From Sphingomonas sp. S2M10 (GTDB lineage: Bacteria > Pseudomonadota > Alphaproteobacteria > Sphingomonadales > Sphingomonadaceae): a stretch of DNA of 64,000 bases. The stretch covers positions 62,001 through 126,000 of the forward strand of contig NZ_JAAILI010000008.1 in assembly GCF_012650175.1 (NCBI RefSeq). Direction: 5' to 3'. The notes under the pieces are model-generated. The model made no database searches and was not told the origin of the DNA. It worked only from the letters and a program-made list of their open reading frames with translations. The translations under genes were made by a program, and so were the position numbers. This document shows, piece after piece, positions 37,498-45,959 of the stretch (positions within the stretch are counted from its first letter, which is position 1; each line of letters starts with the position of its first letter).

Positions 37498-37535
37498 CGC
37501 CCCAGCCTCTCCTCGTCAGGGGAGAGGCTGGGGCG
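37498..37535. repeat. Perfect 15-bp palindrome after the S10 gene
   Basis: CGCCCCAGCCTCTCC (37498-37512) and GGAGAGGCTGGGGCG (37521-37535) are exact reverse complements with an eight-base loop. There is no T-run. Its core (CTC-rich arm, TCAGG loop, GAG-rich arm) resembles the hairpins of copies A and B, so it may be a relative of that repeat. Confidence 0.75.
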
Positions 37536-37544
37536 TTGCCGCGG

Positions 37545-37763
37545 TCACTTCGCGTCCAGCTCGCTCTCCAGCTTCAGCGCGCGGCCGCCATTTTCCTGCT
37601 CGACGAGATAGGCCGGATTGTCCTTTGTTCCGTTGCGGACGATCTTCTCGCCCTTGATCGTCCGCTGCACGCGGCGATCGAAACGCTCGGCAACCTTGCC
37701 CTCGGCATGGCTGCTGCCCCAGTTCCAGCGCACCGCGGCGCCCTTCGCGAAATGCTTGCTCAT
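37545..37763 (-). CDS. DUF2945 (HVA1-type Tudor-like) protein
   Basis: A 72-residue basic protein with the family pattern FAKGAAVRWNWGSSHAEGKV, FDRRVQRTIKGEKIVRNGT and NPAYLVEQENGGRALKLESEL. The fold is an SH3/Tudor-like barrel; the function in bacteria is unknown. The start at 37763 is the ATG at the domain boundary. It is divergent from the glycosyltransferase by 97 bases. Confidence 0.9.
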   Translation of the reverse strand: MSKHFAKGAAVRWNWGSSHAEGKVAERFDRRVQRTIKGEKIVRNGTKDNPAYLVEQENGGRALKLESELDAK

Positions 37764-37860
37764 GGATGGCAGAACCGGCAAGCTTGGCAGCCGTTCCGTG
37801 ACGTGGACACATGACGTCCGCTTGCCCGCCCGCCCGTGCGCGACTATGCGGAGGGCGAAC

Positions 37861-39012
37861 ATGCAACCCTCCGATCTTCGCGTCGCGCTTTTCAGCGGCA
37901 ATTACAACTATGTTCGCGACGGTGCGAACCAGGCGCTGAACAAGCTCGTCGGCTTCCTGCTCGACCAGGGCGTGACCGTTCGCGTCTATTCGCCGACGAC
38001 CGATACCCCCGCCTTCCCGCCCACCGGCGATCTGGTGAGCGTGCCAGCCTGGCCGGTGCCCGGCGGCCGTGCCGAGTACAAGTTCGCCACCGGACTGCCG
38101 AAGAGTATCCGCGCGGATCTGGCGGCGTTCGCCCCGAACATGGTGCACGTCTCCGCCCCCGAATTTCTTTGTCACGGGGCGGTGAAATGGGCGCGGAGCA
38201 ATGGCATCGCCACGCTGGCCTCGCTGCACACCCGGTTCGAAACCTATCCGGCCTATTACCATCTCGGCTTCGTGGAACCGTTGCTGATCAAGCTGTTGAC
38301 GCGATTCTACAATCGTGTTGACCAGGTGGTGACCCCCGGCAACTCCACCGCAGAGCTGATCCGCGGCTGGGGAGTGACGACGCCGATCCGTATCTGGTCG
38401 CGCGGCGTGGACCATGACCGCTTCAACCCGGCCCGTCGCAGCCTCGAATGGCGCCGGTCGCTGGGCATCGGCGACCAGGAATTCGCCGTCGGCTTCCTCG
38501 GCCGCCTGGTGCTGGAGAAGGGGCTCGATATCTTCGCGCAGGTCTGCAACCGGCTGACCGAGCGCGGCGTACCCCACAAGGTACTGGTGATCGGCGAGGG
38601 CCCGGCACGGCAATGGTTCGCGGACCATGTACCGGGCGCGATCTTCACCGGCTTCCAGCGCGGCGACGATCTCGCACGTGCCGTCGCCTCGATGGACGTG
38701 CTGTTCAACCCGTCGGTCACGGAAACCTTCGGCAACGTCACCTCGGAAGCGATGGCGTGCGGCGTTCCCATCGTCGCAGCCCGTGCGACCGGCGCGATCG
38801 ACCTGGTCGAGGAAGGCGTGAACGGGTTCCTGGTGCCTCCGCGCGACGTCGATGCCTATGCCGGCGCGATCGGTCGCTTGATTGCGGATCCGGTGCTGGC
38901 CGCATCGGCGGGCGCAGCAGGGCACGAAAAGGCCCAGGCCTATGTGTGGGACCGAGTCAACCGAGCCGTATTGGACAGCTATCTGGAAGTGCTCGACCGG
39001 AGCCGCGGCTGA
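37861..39012 (+). CDS. GT4 family glycosyltransferase
   Basis: A 383-residue GT-B enzyme. The N-terminal half has VALFSGNYNYVRDGANQALNKL. The C-terminal half has the nucleotide-sugar site FLGRLVLEKGLDIFAQV and the E-x7-E motif SVTETFGNVTSEAMACGVPIVAARATGAIDLVEEG. It resembles GDP-mannose-dependent or other alpha-mannosyltransferases that build glycolipids in alphaproteobacteria, but donor and acceptor cannot be read from sequence. Start 37861 follows GGAGGGCGAAC. It appears to be monocistronic. Confidence 0.9.
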   Translation: MQPSDLRVALFSGNYNYVRDGANQALNKLVGFLLDQGVTVRVYSPTTDTPAFPPTGDLVSVPAWPVPGGRAEYKFATGLPKSIRADLAAFAPNMVHVSAPEFLCHGAVKWARSNGIATLASLHTRFETYPAYYHLGFVEPLLIKLLTRFYNRVDQVVTPGNSTAELIRGWGVTTPIRIWSRGVDHDRFNPARRSLEWRRSLGIGDQEFAVGFLGRLVLEKGLDIFAQVCNRLTERGVPHKVLVIGEGPARQWFADHVPGAIFTGFQRGDDLARAVASMDVLFNPSVTETFGNVTSEAMACGVPIVAARATGAIDLVEEGVNGFLVPPRDVDAYAGAIGRLIADPVLAASAGAAGHEKAQAYVWDRVNRAVLDSYLEVLDRSRG

Positions 39013-39161
39013 GGCTGGCAAACACAGTTCGGGAGGTCGGCCCGCAAGGGACCGCCTCACTCGCCGGCTAACCGCCGTATTTCTACCTAAGCTGGTTATT
39101 TCAAAACCTTAACGCGCGCTGCACCACATCGCCCCCTACGTACAAGCCAATAGGGGTCTCC

Positions 39162-41678
39162 ATGTCGCATCGCCTTCGCCTGACGCTCGCTGCGTCTTGC
39201 GCACTGTTCGTTGTTCCTGCCCATGCCCAGCAGGCCGCCAATACCGAGTCAGCGGCCACGTCCCGCGATGAGCCGGCGGCGACGCCTCAGGCACCCAAAC
39301 AGGCCTTCACCACCGGCGTTGCCAAGGGACGCGACCTGCTCGATTCGGCGATTTCGGCAAGCGCGTTGGACGAGGACGAGATCCAGAAGATCGGCACGCG
39401 CTCGATCGCCGAAGTGCTGGGCAACATGCCCGGCATCCGCGCCGAAACCGCCGGCACCGACGGGCTGACCGCCGTCACCATTCGCGGCCTGCCGATGGCG
39501 GCGGACGGCTCCAAGTTCCTGCAGATCCAGGAAGACGGCCTGCCTGTCCTCGAATTCGGCGACATCCACTTCGCCTCGACCACGGCATTCCTGCGCACCG
39601 ATCTCAGCCTCTCGCAGGTCCAGGCGATTCGCGGCGGCTCGGCGTCGACCTTCGCGTCGAACTCGCCGGGCGGGCTGGTCAACTTCATCTCGAAGACCGG
39701 CGACGAAGACGGCGGCACGCTGCAGCTTTCCTCGGGTATCGACCATGAACTGGGCCGCGCCGACTTCAATTATGGCGGCCATCTGAGCAAGACCGTGCGC
39801 TTCAACATTGGCGGCTTCTATCGTCAGGGCGAAGGACCGCGCGCGACGGGCTATGACGCGTTCAAGGGCGGCCAGATCAAGCTGAACGTGACCAAGACGT
39901 TCGGGAACGGGTATATTCGCCTCTACGGCAAGTATCTGAACGATCGCGAGCCGAATTACGCGATGGTGCCGGTATCGGTGCGGGGCACCAATGCGGACCC
40001 GGTCTACAGCACGATCCCCGGCCTGGATCCGCGGAAGGACACCCTCTACTCGCGCTACAAGTCGTCGATCCTCGCGCTCGACGGCAACAACAACGTGACC
40101 AATGTCGATCTGCGCCAAGGCAACCACAGCAAGGTCGCATCGATCGGGCTGGAGGCGCAGTTCGACATCGCCGGTTGGACGTTCAGCGATCGGATGCGCT
40201 ACGCCGCGATCTCCGGCACGTACAACGAGAGCGGCTCGCTGGCGCTGCTGCCGGCCGCTGCACTCGCGCCCGCCTTTGCAGGCCCCGGCGCGACGCTGCG
40301 CTACGCCACCGGTCCGAACGCCGGCAAGGCGATCGCCAATCCGTCGGCGCTGAACGGCAATGGCCTGCTGATGTACGGCTTGGAGATGCATTCGGATCTC
40401 GAGAGCCTGGACAACTTCACCAACGATTTCCGCGGCAGCCGGGTCTGGGGCCTGGGCGAAGGCAAGCTGACGACGACCGCCGGCTTCTACGCCTCGTCGC
40501 AGGCAATGGTCCAAAACCTGCACCTTCTGACCGACGTGTTCGACATCGCTGGCGGCGGCAACTCGGCCTATGTCGACGTGCTGACTGCGGGCGGCCTACC
40601 GGTTACGCAGGGCGGCGTGCTCAATTACGGCATCCGCGGCACCGGCGCGTATCGCCGCCGCTATGATCTCCACTATCGCGTCTTCGCACCTTATGGCTCC
40701 GTCAATTACCAGATCGGCGCAGTGTCGATCGGCGGCAGCCTCCGCTATGACTTCGGCAAGGTTACCGGCACGCTGTACGGTGCCGATCTCGGCGGCGGAC
40801 GTGTCGGCCTAGCGCCGATCGACATGAACCGCGACGGCACTATCGCGCTGCCGGAACGCAGCGTGGCGGTCCTGCCCCTTTCGCAGCCGGGTCTGGCGGA
40901 CTATAGCTACAAATACGCCTCCTACTCGGTCGGCGCGAACTACCGCATCGCCGAGCCGCTATCGGTATTCGCCCGCTACAGCCGCGGCGCGCGTGCCAGC
41001 GCCGAGCGCCTCTACTTCTCGCCTGCGGTGAATCCGGCTTCGGGCGCGCTGACCGATCCGGCAATGGCCTATGGCCCGGTCAAGCAGGCCGAAGCGGGCG
41101 TCAAGTTCCGCAAGGACGGAGTGACCTTGTTCGCCACCGGCTTCTGGGCATCGACAACGGACAAGAATCTTCAGGTCGGCGCCGACGCCACCGGTGCTAC
41201 CGTGGTGCTGCCGATCGACCGTGATTACAGTGCCAAGGGCGTCGAGGTCGAAGGGCTGTTCGAGCATGGCCCGCTGAGCCTGCGGATGGGGGCTACCTAC
41301 ACCAAGGCGAAGATCGACGCCGACAGGGCCGACAAGACGCTGGTCGGCAACACCCCCCGCCACCAGCCGGACCTGATCTTCCAGGCAACCCCGCAGTTCG
41401 AAGTGAAGCGCTTCACGATCGGTACGAACCTGATCGGCACCACCAGCAGCTTCGCGCAGGACGGCAACCTGCTGAAGCAGCCCGGCTACACCATCGTCAG
41501 CCCGTTCGTGCAGGTCCGCCCGGTGAACGGCCTGCAGATCGGCCTCAACGTCTACAACGTGTTCGACAAGCTGGCGTTCGTATCGGTCAATTCGGCGGCC
41601 GTCCCGGCCTCTGGCGTCGCGACCGCACAGACGCTGAACGGCCGCACGATCACGGGGTCGGTCCGCTTCAGCTTCTGA
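39162..41678 (+). CDS. TonB-dependent outer-membrane receptor
   Basis: An 838-residue receptor with a signal peptide (MSHRLRLTLAASCALFVVPAHAQQ), a plug domain and a 22-strand barrel ending in ITGSVRFSF. The plug contains AEVLGNMPGIRAETAGTDGLTAVTIRGLPM and AIRGGSASTFASNSPGGLVNFISKTGDEDGG. It differs clearly from the receptor at 1921, with no FGRNTSAG motif, and looks like the subgroup with a TSxGGLxNFISK plug seen in many sphingomonads. The ligand is unknown. It is 39 bases from a shared terminator and faces the DUF2218 gene. Confidence 0.92.
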   Translation: MSHRLRLTLAASCALFVVPAHAQQAANTESAATSRDEPAATPQAPKQAFTTGVAKGRDLLDSAISASALDEDEIQKIGTRSIAEVLGNMPGIRAETAGTDGLTAVTIRGLPMAADGSKFLQIQEDGLPVLEFGDIHFASTTAFLRTDLSLSQVQAIRGGSASTFASNSPGGLVNFISKTGDEDGGTLQLSSGIDHELGRADFNYGGHLSKTVRFNIGGFYRQGEGPRATGYDAFKGGQIKLNVTKTFGNGYIRLYGKYLNDREPNYAMVPVSVRGTNADPVYSTIPGLDPRKDTLYSRYKSSILALDGNNNVTNVDLRQGNHSKVASIGLEAQFDIAGWTFSDRMRYAAISGTYNESGSLALLPAAALAPAFAGPGATLRYATGPNAGKAIANPSALNGNGLLMYGLEMHSDLESLDNFTNDFRGSRVWGLGEGKLTTTAGFYASSQAMVQNLHLLTDVFDIAGGGNSAYVDVLTAGGLPVTQGGVLNYGIRGTGAYRRRYDLHYRVFAPYGSVNYQIGAVSIGGSLRYDFGKVTGTLYGADLGGGRVGLAPIDMNRDGTIALPERSVAVLPLSQPGLADYSYKYASYSVGANYRIAEPLSVFARYSRGARASAERLYFSPAVNPASGALTDPAMAYGPVKQAEAGVKFRKDGVTLFATGFWASTTDKNLQVGADATGATVVLPIDRDYSAKGVEVEGLFEHGPLSLRMGATYTKAKIDADRADKTLVGNTPRHQPDLIFQATPQFEVKRFTIGTNLIGTTSSFAQDGNLLKQPGYTIVSPFVQVRPVNGLQIGLNVYNVFDKLAFVSVNSAAVPASGVATAQTLNGRTITGSVRFSF

Positions 41679-41697
41679 TCCGTACAACCCAGGGCAA

Positions 41698-41729
41698 GGG
41701 GCGGGAACCGCGTGTTCCCGCCCCTTTTT
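41698..41729. terminator. Bidirectional terminator after the second TonB receptor
   Basis: GGGGCGGGAAC (41698-41708) and GTTCCCGCCCC (41714-41724) pair perfectly and are followed by five T. It separates the receptor from the converging DUF2218 gene. Confidence 0.9.
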
Positions 41730-41735
41730 CGTGGC

Positions 41736-42059
41736 TTACTGCCAGTCGAACTGCAACTCGCCCTCGCGAAAGGCGAAGCGATCGAGATGCCGGGCGACCG
41801 CGCCCTTCAGCGCGTCCAGCTGCTCTTCCGATGTCGCGTCGACGCGGATCTCCAGGCCGGTTTCGGCGACGTCGAACGTCACCACCGCGTCTCCAGGATA
41901 GTCCGCGCCGCGCGCGTCCTTGGGGAAGACCACCGTGCCGTTCTCGGGCGTGAATTCCACCTGCAGATTGTGCTGCCAATGCTTGCACAGCTGCTGGAGA
42001 TAGCGGCTGGCATGGTCGGTCGGCACCAGCGCATGGCTGGCATAGCGGGCGATCGTCAT
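41736..42059 (-). CDS. DUF2218 family protein
   Basis: A 107-residue protein of the DUF2218 family: IARYASHALVPTDHASRYLQQLCKHWQH, then VVFPKDARGADYPGDAVVTFDV and a closing RHLDRFAFREGELQFDWQ. The histidines and the pattern are typical. This domain occurs next to, or fused to, siderophore-interacting proteins that reduce ferric siderophores. Start 42059 follows GGAGAGAAGA. It lies downstream of the YqjI-like PadR regulator on the same strand, 72 bases away, which supports an iron- or nickel-linked role; that link is inferred. Confidence 0.88.
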   Translation of the reverse strand: MTIARYASHALVPTDHASRYLQQLCKHWQHNLQVEFTPENGTVVFPKDARGADYPGDAVVTFDVAETGLEIRVDATSEEQLDALKGAVARHLDRFAFREGELQFDWQ

Positions 42060-42131
42060 TCTTCTCTCCTTGGCCGACGTGGGGACGAGCCCCAGCCGTC
42101 GGCGTAACACCTCGATCCGGGGCATCGTTGC

Positions 42132-42752
42132 CTAGAGCCGTTCGATCTTGCGCGCCGCTTCGTCGAGGATCTCGGCGATCGCGTGCAGGCGATCGGGGTC
42201 GACCTCCTCATCGAACACACTCGCCGCGAGCACGGCCTTGAGATTGTGCATCGCACGCCGGACCGGCCCGCCGCTGGTGCGGGCATGGCGCTCGCCGAGA
42301 TCGGCCAGCCGCTGGAAGAGCGCGGCGACTTCCGCTGCGTTCTCCGCGAGATGCGCGGTGCCGGCTTCGGTGATCGCGAACTGCTTCTTGGCGCCCTCGC
42401 TCTTGTGCTCGGCGATCAGGTCCATGTCGTCGAGCATGGTGAGCGTGGGATACACGACACCCGGGCTCGGAGCGTAGGCGCCGTTGGAGCGCGCCTCGAT
42501 CTCGCGGATCAGGTCATAGCCGTGGCGCGGCGCTTCCTCGATCAGCTTGAGCAGGAGAAGGCGAAGCTCATCGCCGCCGAACATGCGCCGGCCGCGCCCG
42601 CCCTGTCCGCGCTCGCCCATCGCGAAGGCCATGTCGAAGCCGCCAGGGAAGCTCCCGCCCCAGCCGCCGCGTCCGCGGGGACCGAAATGGCGGTCGTGAT
42701 GATGGTGATGATGGCCGTGTCGGCCGAAGGGAGAAAACATGGTGCTGTGCAT
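42132..42752 (-). CDS. PadR family regulator, YqjI-like, with His-rich N-terminus
   Basis: A 206-residue repressor. The first 55 residues are disordered and metal-loving (GRHGHHHHHHDRHFGPRGRGG), as in the E. coli iron/nickel sensor YqjI. The PadR winged helix follows: MFGGDELRLLLLKLIEEAPRHGYDLIREIEARSNGAYAPSPGVVYPTLTMLDDMDLI, then a C-terminal dimerisation helix (NLKAVLAASVFDEEVDPDRL). It probably represses its own gene and DUF2218 through the palindrome 29 bases upstream. ATG 42752 is used; ATG 42740 is possible. Confidence 0.88.
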   Translation of the reverse strand: MHSTMFSPFGRHGHHHHHHDRHFGPRGRGGWGGSFPGGFDMAFAMGERGQGGRGRRMFGGDELRLLLLKLIEEAPRHGYDLIREIEARSNGAYAPSPGVVYPTLTMLDDMDLIAEHKSEGAKKQFAITEAGTAHLAENAAEVAALFQRLADLGERHARTSGGPVRRAMHNLKAVLAASVFDEEVDPDRLHAIAEILDEAARKIERL

Positions 42753-42781
42753 CCTGTGCGAGTCGTGATGCGCACAAGATA

Positions 42782-42793
42782 TATCTTAAGATA
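42782..42793. promoter_or_regulatory. Palindromic operator candidate for the PadR/YqjI-like regulator
   Basis: TATCTTAAGATA is a perfect 12-base palindrome, AT-rich in a GC-rich surround, about 30 bases before the regulator's start codon. PadR proteins bind such short dyads over their own promoters. Confidence 0.6.
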
Positions 42794-42819
42794 GACTATG
42801 CAAGAGGGTTTGGGTTGTC

Positions 42820-42992
42820 TTAGCCCCTGCTCCTTGAAGGAGGGGTTGGGGGTGGAGGGACTCCAGACCAGAAGTTGGACTCGGTGAGACACTGCCCCAC
42901 CCCAACCCAGCCTCAGGTCGGTCCGCCTCCCAGGCGGACCTGAACCGCACGGGGTGCGGTTCACCTGACGCTCCTGAAGGGGAGGGGCTTTA
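42820..42992. repeat. Dispersed palindromic repeat, copy C (inverted, interrupted)
   Basis: This is the reverse of copy A: TTAGCCCCTGCTCCTTGAAGGAGGGGTTGG at the left, a similar middle (GAGACACTGCCCCACCCCAACCC) and GGGGAGGGGCTTTA at the right. At about 42910-42970, inside its last hairpin, a second palindromic unit interrupts the copy A pattern. It fills the gap between the PadR gene's upstream region and the end of the UbiM-like gene. Confidence 0.85.
42913..42968. repeat. Cruciform-type palindrome nested in copy C
   Basis: An outer stem TCAGGT/ACCTGA (42913-42918, 42963-42968) encloses two adjacent perfect nine-pair hairpins: GGTCCGCCT-CCC-AGGCGGACC (42920-42940) and GAACCGCAC-GGG-GTGCGGTTC (42942-42962). 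The two loops, CCC and GGG, are complementary. Almost every base is paired, as in a three-way junction. Confidence 0.85.
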
Positions 42993-43000
42993 TGCAGGCC

Positions 43001-44173
43001 TCAATGCGTCAGCATCGCCCGTACCGTGGGCCGCACGAAGGGCAGACCCGCCCCCAGCCGCAGCACCGCGTGCCGCATCGCGCGCGCGGGCAGCCGCTCG
43101 TCGGTGAACAGCCGCACCAGCAGGTTGGTGCCCGTATAGAGCGGCTTGCACGCGGCGCGGTGGCCGTTCTCGAAGCGCCGCAGCACCGCCGGCAGCGCCG
43201 GGTTCATCCCCCGCCGCACCGCGCCCAGCACCTCGGCCGCGAGCAGCGCCTGCCCGCTCAGCCCCAAGTTGAAGCCATGCGCCGTCACCGGATGCATCCC
43301 CACCGCCGCATCGCCGATCAGCGCCGCGCGACCGGTGACGAACTGATGTGCCCAGGTGGTGACCAGCGGATAGACGTTGCGATCGCTCACCACTTCCATC
43401 CGTCCCAGGCGCTGGCGGAAGCGGCGGGTGAGGTCGCGGGCGAGCGCGGCATCGTCGAACGCCGCCACCCGCCGCGCCGCCTCCTCTGGCAGGGTCAGCA
43501 CCGCGCCGGCCATATTGCCGTTGAGCGGCAGCAGCGCCAGCGTCTGGCGATGGTCGAACCATTCGAGCGCGGTCGCACCGTGGGGCAGTTCGTGGCGCAC
43601 GCGCACCACCAGCATCGATCGGCCCAGCGGATTGAGGTCGGTATCGATCCCCAGCGCCTCGCGGGTCTTGGACAGGCGCGAATCGGCCACCACCAGCAGC
43701 CGCGCCCGCACCACCTCGCCCGAGGAGAGCAGCACCTCCGCGCGCGGCCCGGTGGCGCCCGAGCGGGCATGGACGACCTCCGCCCCGGTCACCAGCTTGA
43801 GGGCGGGTTGATGCTTCACCGCATCATATAGCGCGGCTCGAAGGCGGTGGTTGGGCACCAGATAGCCGAGCTGATCGTCTTTCCCGCCCCCCGCAGTGAA
43901 GTCGAGCGCGAAGGGCGAATTGCCGTTGAGCACCTTGGCCGCGTGCATCGGCGCGATCTCCTCCGCCGGCAGCCGCCCCCAGGCGCCGAGCGCCTCGAGG
44001 ATCCGCTGCGATCCGTGCGTCAGCGCAATCTCTCGCCCGTCGAACCGCGGGTTCGCCAGCGCGTCCAGCGGCGCGCGTTCGAGCAGCACGATGCTGAGCC
44101 CGCTGTCTTCCAGCGAGCGCGCGAAGGCGAGGCCCGCCGGCCCTCCCCCGACGATGACGACGTCGCAGTCCAT
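43001..44173 (-). CDS. ubiM: FAD-dependent UbiH-type hydroxylase, UbiM-like
   Basis: A 390-residue flavin monooxygenase. It has the FAD-binding VVIVGGGPAGLAFARSL, the DG-like strand VVADSRLSKTREALG, and the second FAD motif RAALIGDAAVGMHPVTAHGFNLGLSGQALLA, whose HPVTAHGFN form I associate with UbiM, a ubiquinone ring hydroxylase of broad position choice found in alpha-, beta- and gammaproteobacteria. Start 44173 follows AGGAGG at eight bases. It is likely membrane-associated and acts with molecular oxygen. UbiM rather than UbiH or UbiF is a judgement from the motif, not proof. Confidence 0.78.
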   Translation of the reverse strand: MDCDVVIVGGGPAGLAFARSLEDSGLSIVLLERAPLDALANPRFDGREIALTHGSQRILEALGAWGRLPAEEIAPMHAAKVLNGNSPFALDFTAGGGKDDQLGYLVPNHRLRAALYDAVKHQPALKLVTGAEVVHARSGATGPRAEVLLSSGEVVRARLLVVADSRLSKTREALGIDTDLNPLGRSMLVVRVRHELPHGATALEWFDHRQTLALLPLNGNMAGAVLTLPEEAARRVAAFDDAALARDLTRRFRQRLGRMEVVSDRNVYPLVTTWAHQFVTGRAALIGDAAVGMHPVTAHGFNLGLSGQALLAAEVLGAVRRGMNPALPAVLRRFENGHRAACKPLYTGTNLLVRLFTDERLPARAMRHAVLRLGAGLPFVRPTVRAMLTH

Positions 44174-44299
44174 CCCCGATCCTCCTTGATACCGGGCGAA
44201 CGGTGCGGCGGGGCGCAGAGGGATGCCTTGCGCGGGATCAACCCGCACCGATGCCGAGGAAGGATGCAAATCGCCGCACTTACGCCTATCTTGGCCGCA

Positions 44300-45619
44300 A
44301 TGGCCGACCTTTTTGCGACCCACGAACAACCCGCCGCCGACTCCACCCCCGCTGGCGGCCCGCTCGCCGACCGGCTGCGCCCGCAGCAGCTCGACGAAGT
44401 CGTCGGGCAGGAGCATCTCACCGGCCCGCAGGGCGCGATCGGGCGGATGGTCGCGGCGGGCAAGCTCAGCTCGATCATCTTCTGGGGACCGCCGGGTACC
44501 GGCAAGACCACCATGTCGCGGCTGCTCGCCGATGCAGTGGGCTTGCGCTTCGTCGCGATCTCGGCGGTGTTCTCGGGCGTCGCCGACCTCAAAAAAGTGT
44601 TCGCCGAGGCGCGCGACCATGCCCGGATCGGCAAGCGCACGCTGCTATTCGTGGACGAGATCCACCGCTTCAATCGCGCCCAGCAGGATGGCTTCCTGCC
44701 TTATGTCGAGGACGGCACCGTCACGCTGGTCGGCGCGACCACCGAAAACCCTTCCTTCGAGCTCAATGCCGCCTTGCTCAGCCGCGCGCAGGTGCTGATC
44801 CTGCACCGGCTCGATCACGACGCATTGTGTCAGCTGCTCGATCGCGCGGAGGCGCTGGAGGACCGCCCCCTGCCCCTCATCCCGGAGGCGCGCGACGCGC
44901 TGGTGGCCAGCGCGGACGGCGACGGCCGCTTCCTGCTCAACCAGGCCGAGACGCTGTTCTCGGTGCAGTTCGAGGCGCCGCTCGACCCCGCCGGGCTCTC
45001 CGCCTTTCTCCAGCGCCGGGTCGCGGTCTACGACAAGGATCGCGAGGGGCATTACAACCTGATCTCGGCGCTGCATAAGTCGGTCCGTGGGTCCGATCCG
45101 CAGGCTGCGCTCTATTATCTCGCCCGCATGCTCACCGCCGGCGAGGAGCCGCTGTACCTGCTCCGCCGCCTTGTCCGCATGGCGGTGGAGGATATTGGCA
45201 TGGCCGACCCCAACGCGCTGGTGCAGTGCATGGCGGCCAAGGACACCTACGACTTTCTCGGCTCGCCCGAGGGCGAACTGGCGATCGTCCAGGCATGTCT
45301 CTACCTGGCGACAGCGCCCAAATCCAACGCCGCCTACAAGGCGCAGAAGGCGGCGTGGAAGGTGGCGAAGGAAACCGGCTCGCTGATGCCGCCGCAGAAC
45401 ATCCTGAACGCGCCGACCAAGCTGATGAAGCAGATCGGCTATGGCACCGGCTATACCTATGACCATGATGCCGAGGGCGGCTTCTCGGGCGACAATTACT
45501 GGCCGGCCGAGATGGAGCCGCAGACCTTCTACACCCCCACCGATCGCGGCCATGAGAAGCGGGTGGCGGAGCGGCTTGCCTGGTGGGCGGAGATGCGGGA
45601 ACGGCGGCGCGATGGATGA
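44300..45619 (+). CDS. rarA: Replication-associated recombination protein RarA (MgsA)
   Basis: A 439-residue AAA+ ATPase. The Walker A is [17 protein letters not shown], the Walker B [16 protein letters not shown], and the sensor [20 protein letters not shown] is that of clamp-loader-like RarA. The C-terminal MgsA tetramerisation part has [27 protein letters not shown]-like sequence and [21 protein letters not shown]. It acts at stalled replication forks. ATG 44300 gives the usual MADLFA start; an in-frame ATG lies slightly upstream. The next gene overlaps its end by eight bases. Confidence 0.95.
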   Translation: [439 protein letters not shown]

Positions 45620-45959
45620 TTGGGACGATGCCTGCGCCTATGCGCTGACGCTGCCGGACGTGGCGATGGCACCCTGGTGGGGAACGCCCTGCCCCAAGAT
45701 CAACGGCAAGGGGCTGATGTCCTACGCCAAGCATCCCGGCAGCTTCGGGCTGATGGTCGCGCTGGAGGAGAAGCCCTTGCTGCTCGAAACCGATCCGGAG
45801 ACCTTTTGGCAGACCGACCATTATGCCGGGTATCCCATGCTGCTCGTGCGCTACGGCACGCCGGCGCGCGAGCGGATCGAGCTCTATATCCAGCGCGCCT
45901 GGTGGGATCGCGCCAGGAAGGCGCAGCGCATTGCCGCCGGCATGGGGGCGCGCCCCTGA
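45612..45959 (+). CDS. MmcQ/YjbR family protein
   Basis: A 115-residue DNA-binding-fold protein of the MmcQ/YjbR family (DUF419): ALTLPDVAMAPWWGTPCPKINGKGLMSY, LLLETDPETFWQTDHYAGYPMLLVRYG and a closing RAWWDRARKAQRIAAG. Members have a double-wing fold and unknown function. Its ATG overlaps the rarA stop by eight bases, and its TGA overlaps the apparent CTG start of the next gene, so three genes are coupled here. Confidence 0.9.
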   Translation: MDDWDDACAYALTLPDVAMAPWWGTPCPKINGKGLMSYAKHPGSFGLMVALEEKPLLLETDPETFWQTDHYAGYPMLLVRYGTPARERIELYIQRAWWDRARKAQRIAAGMGARP

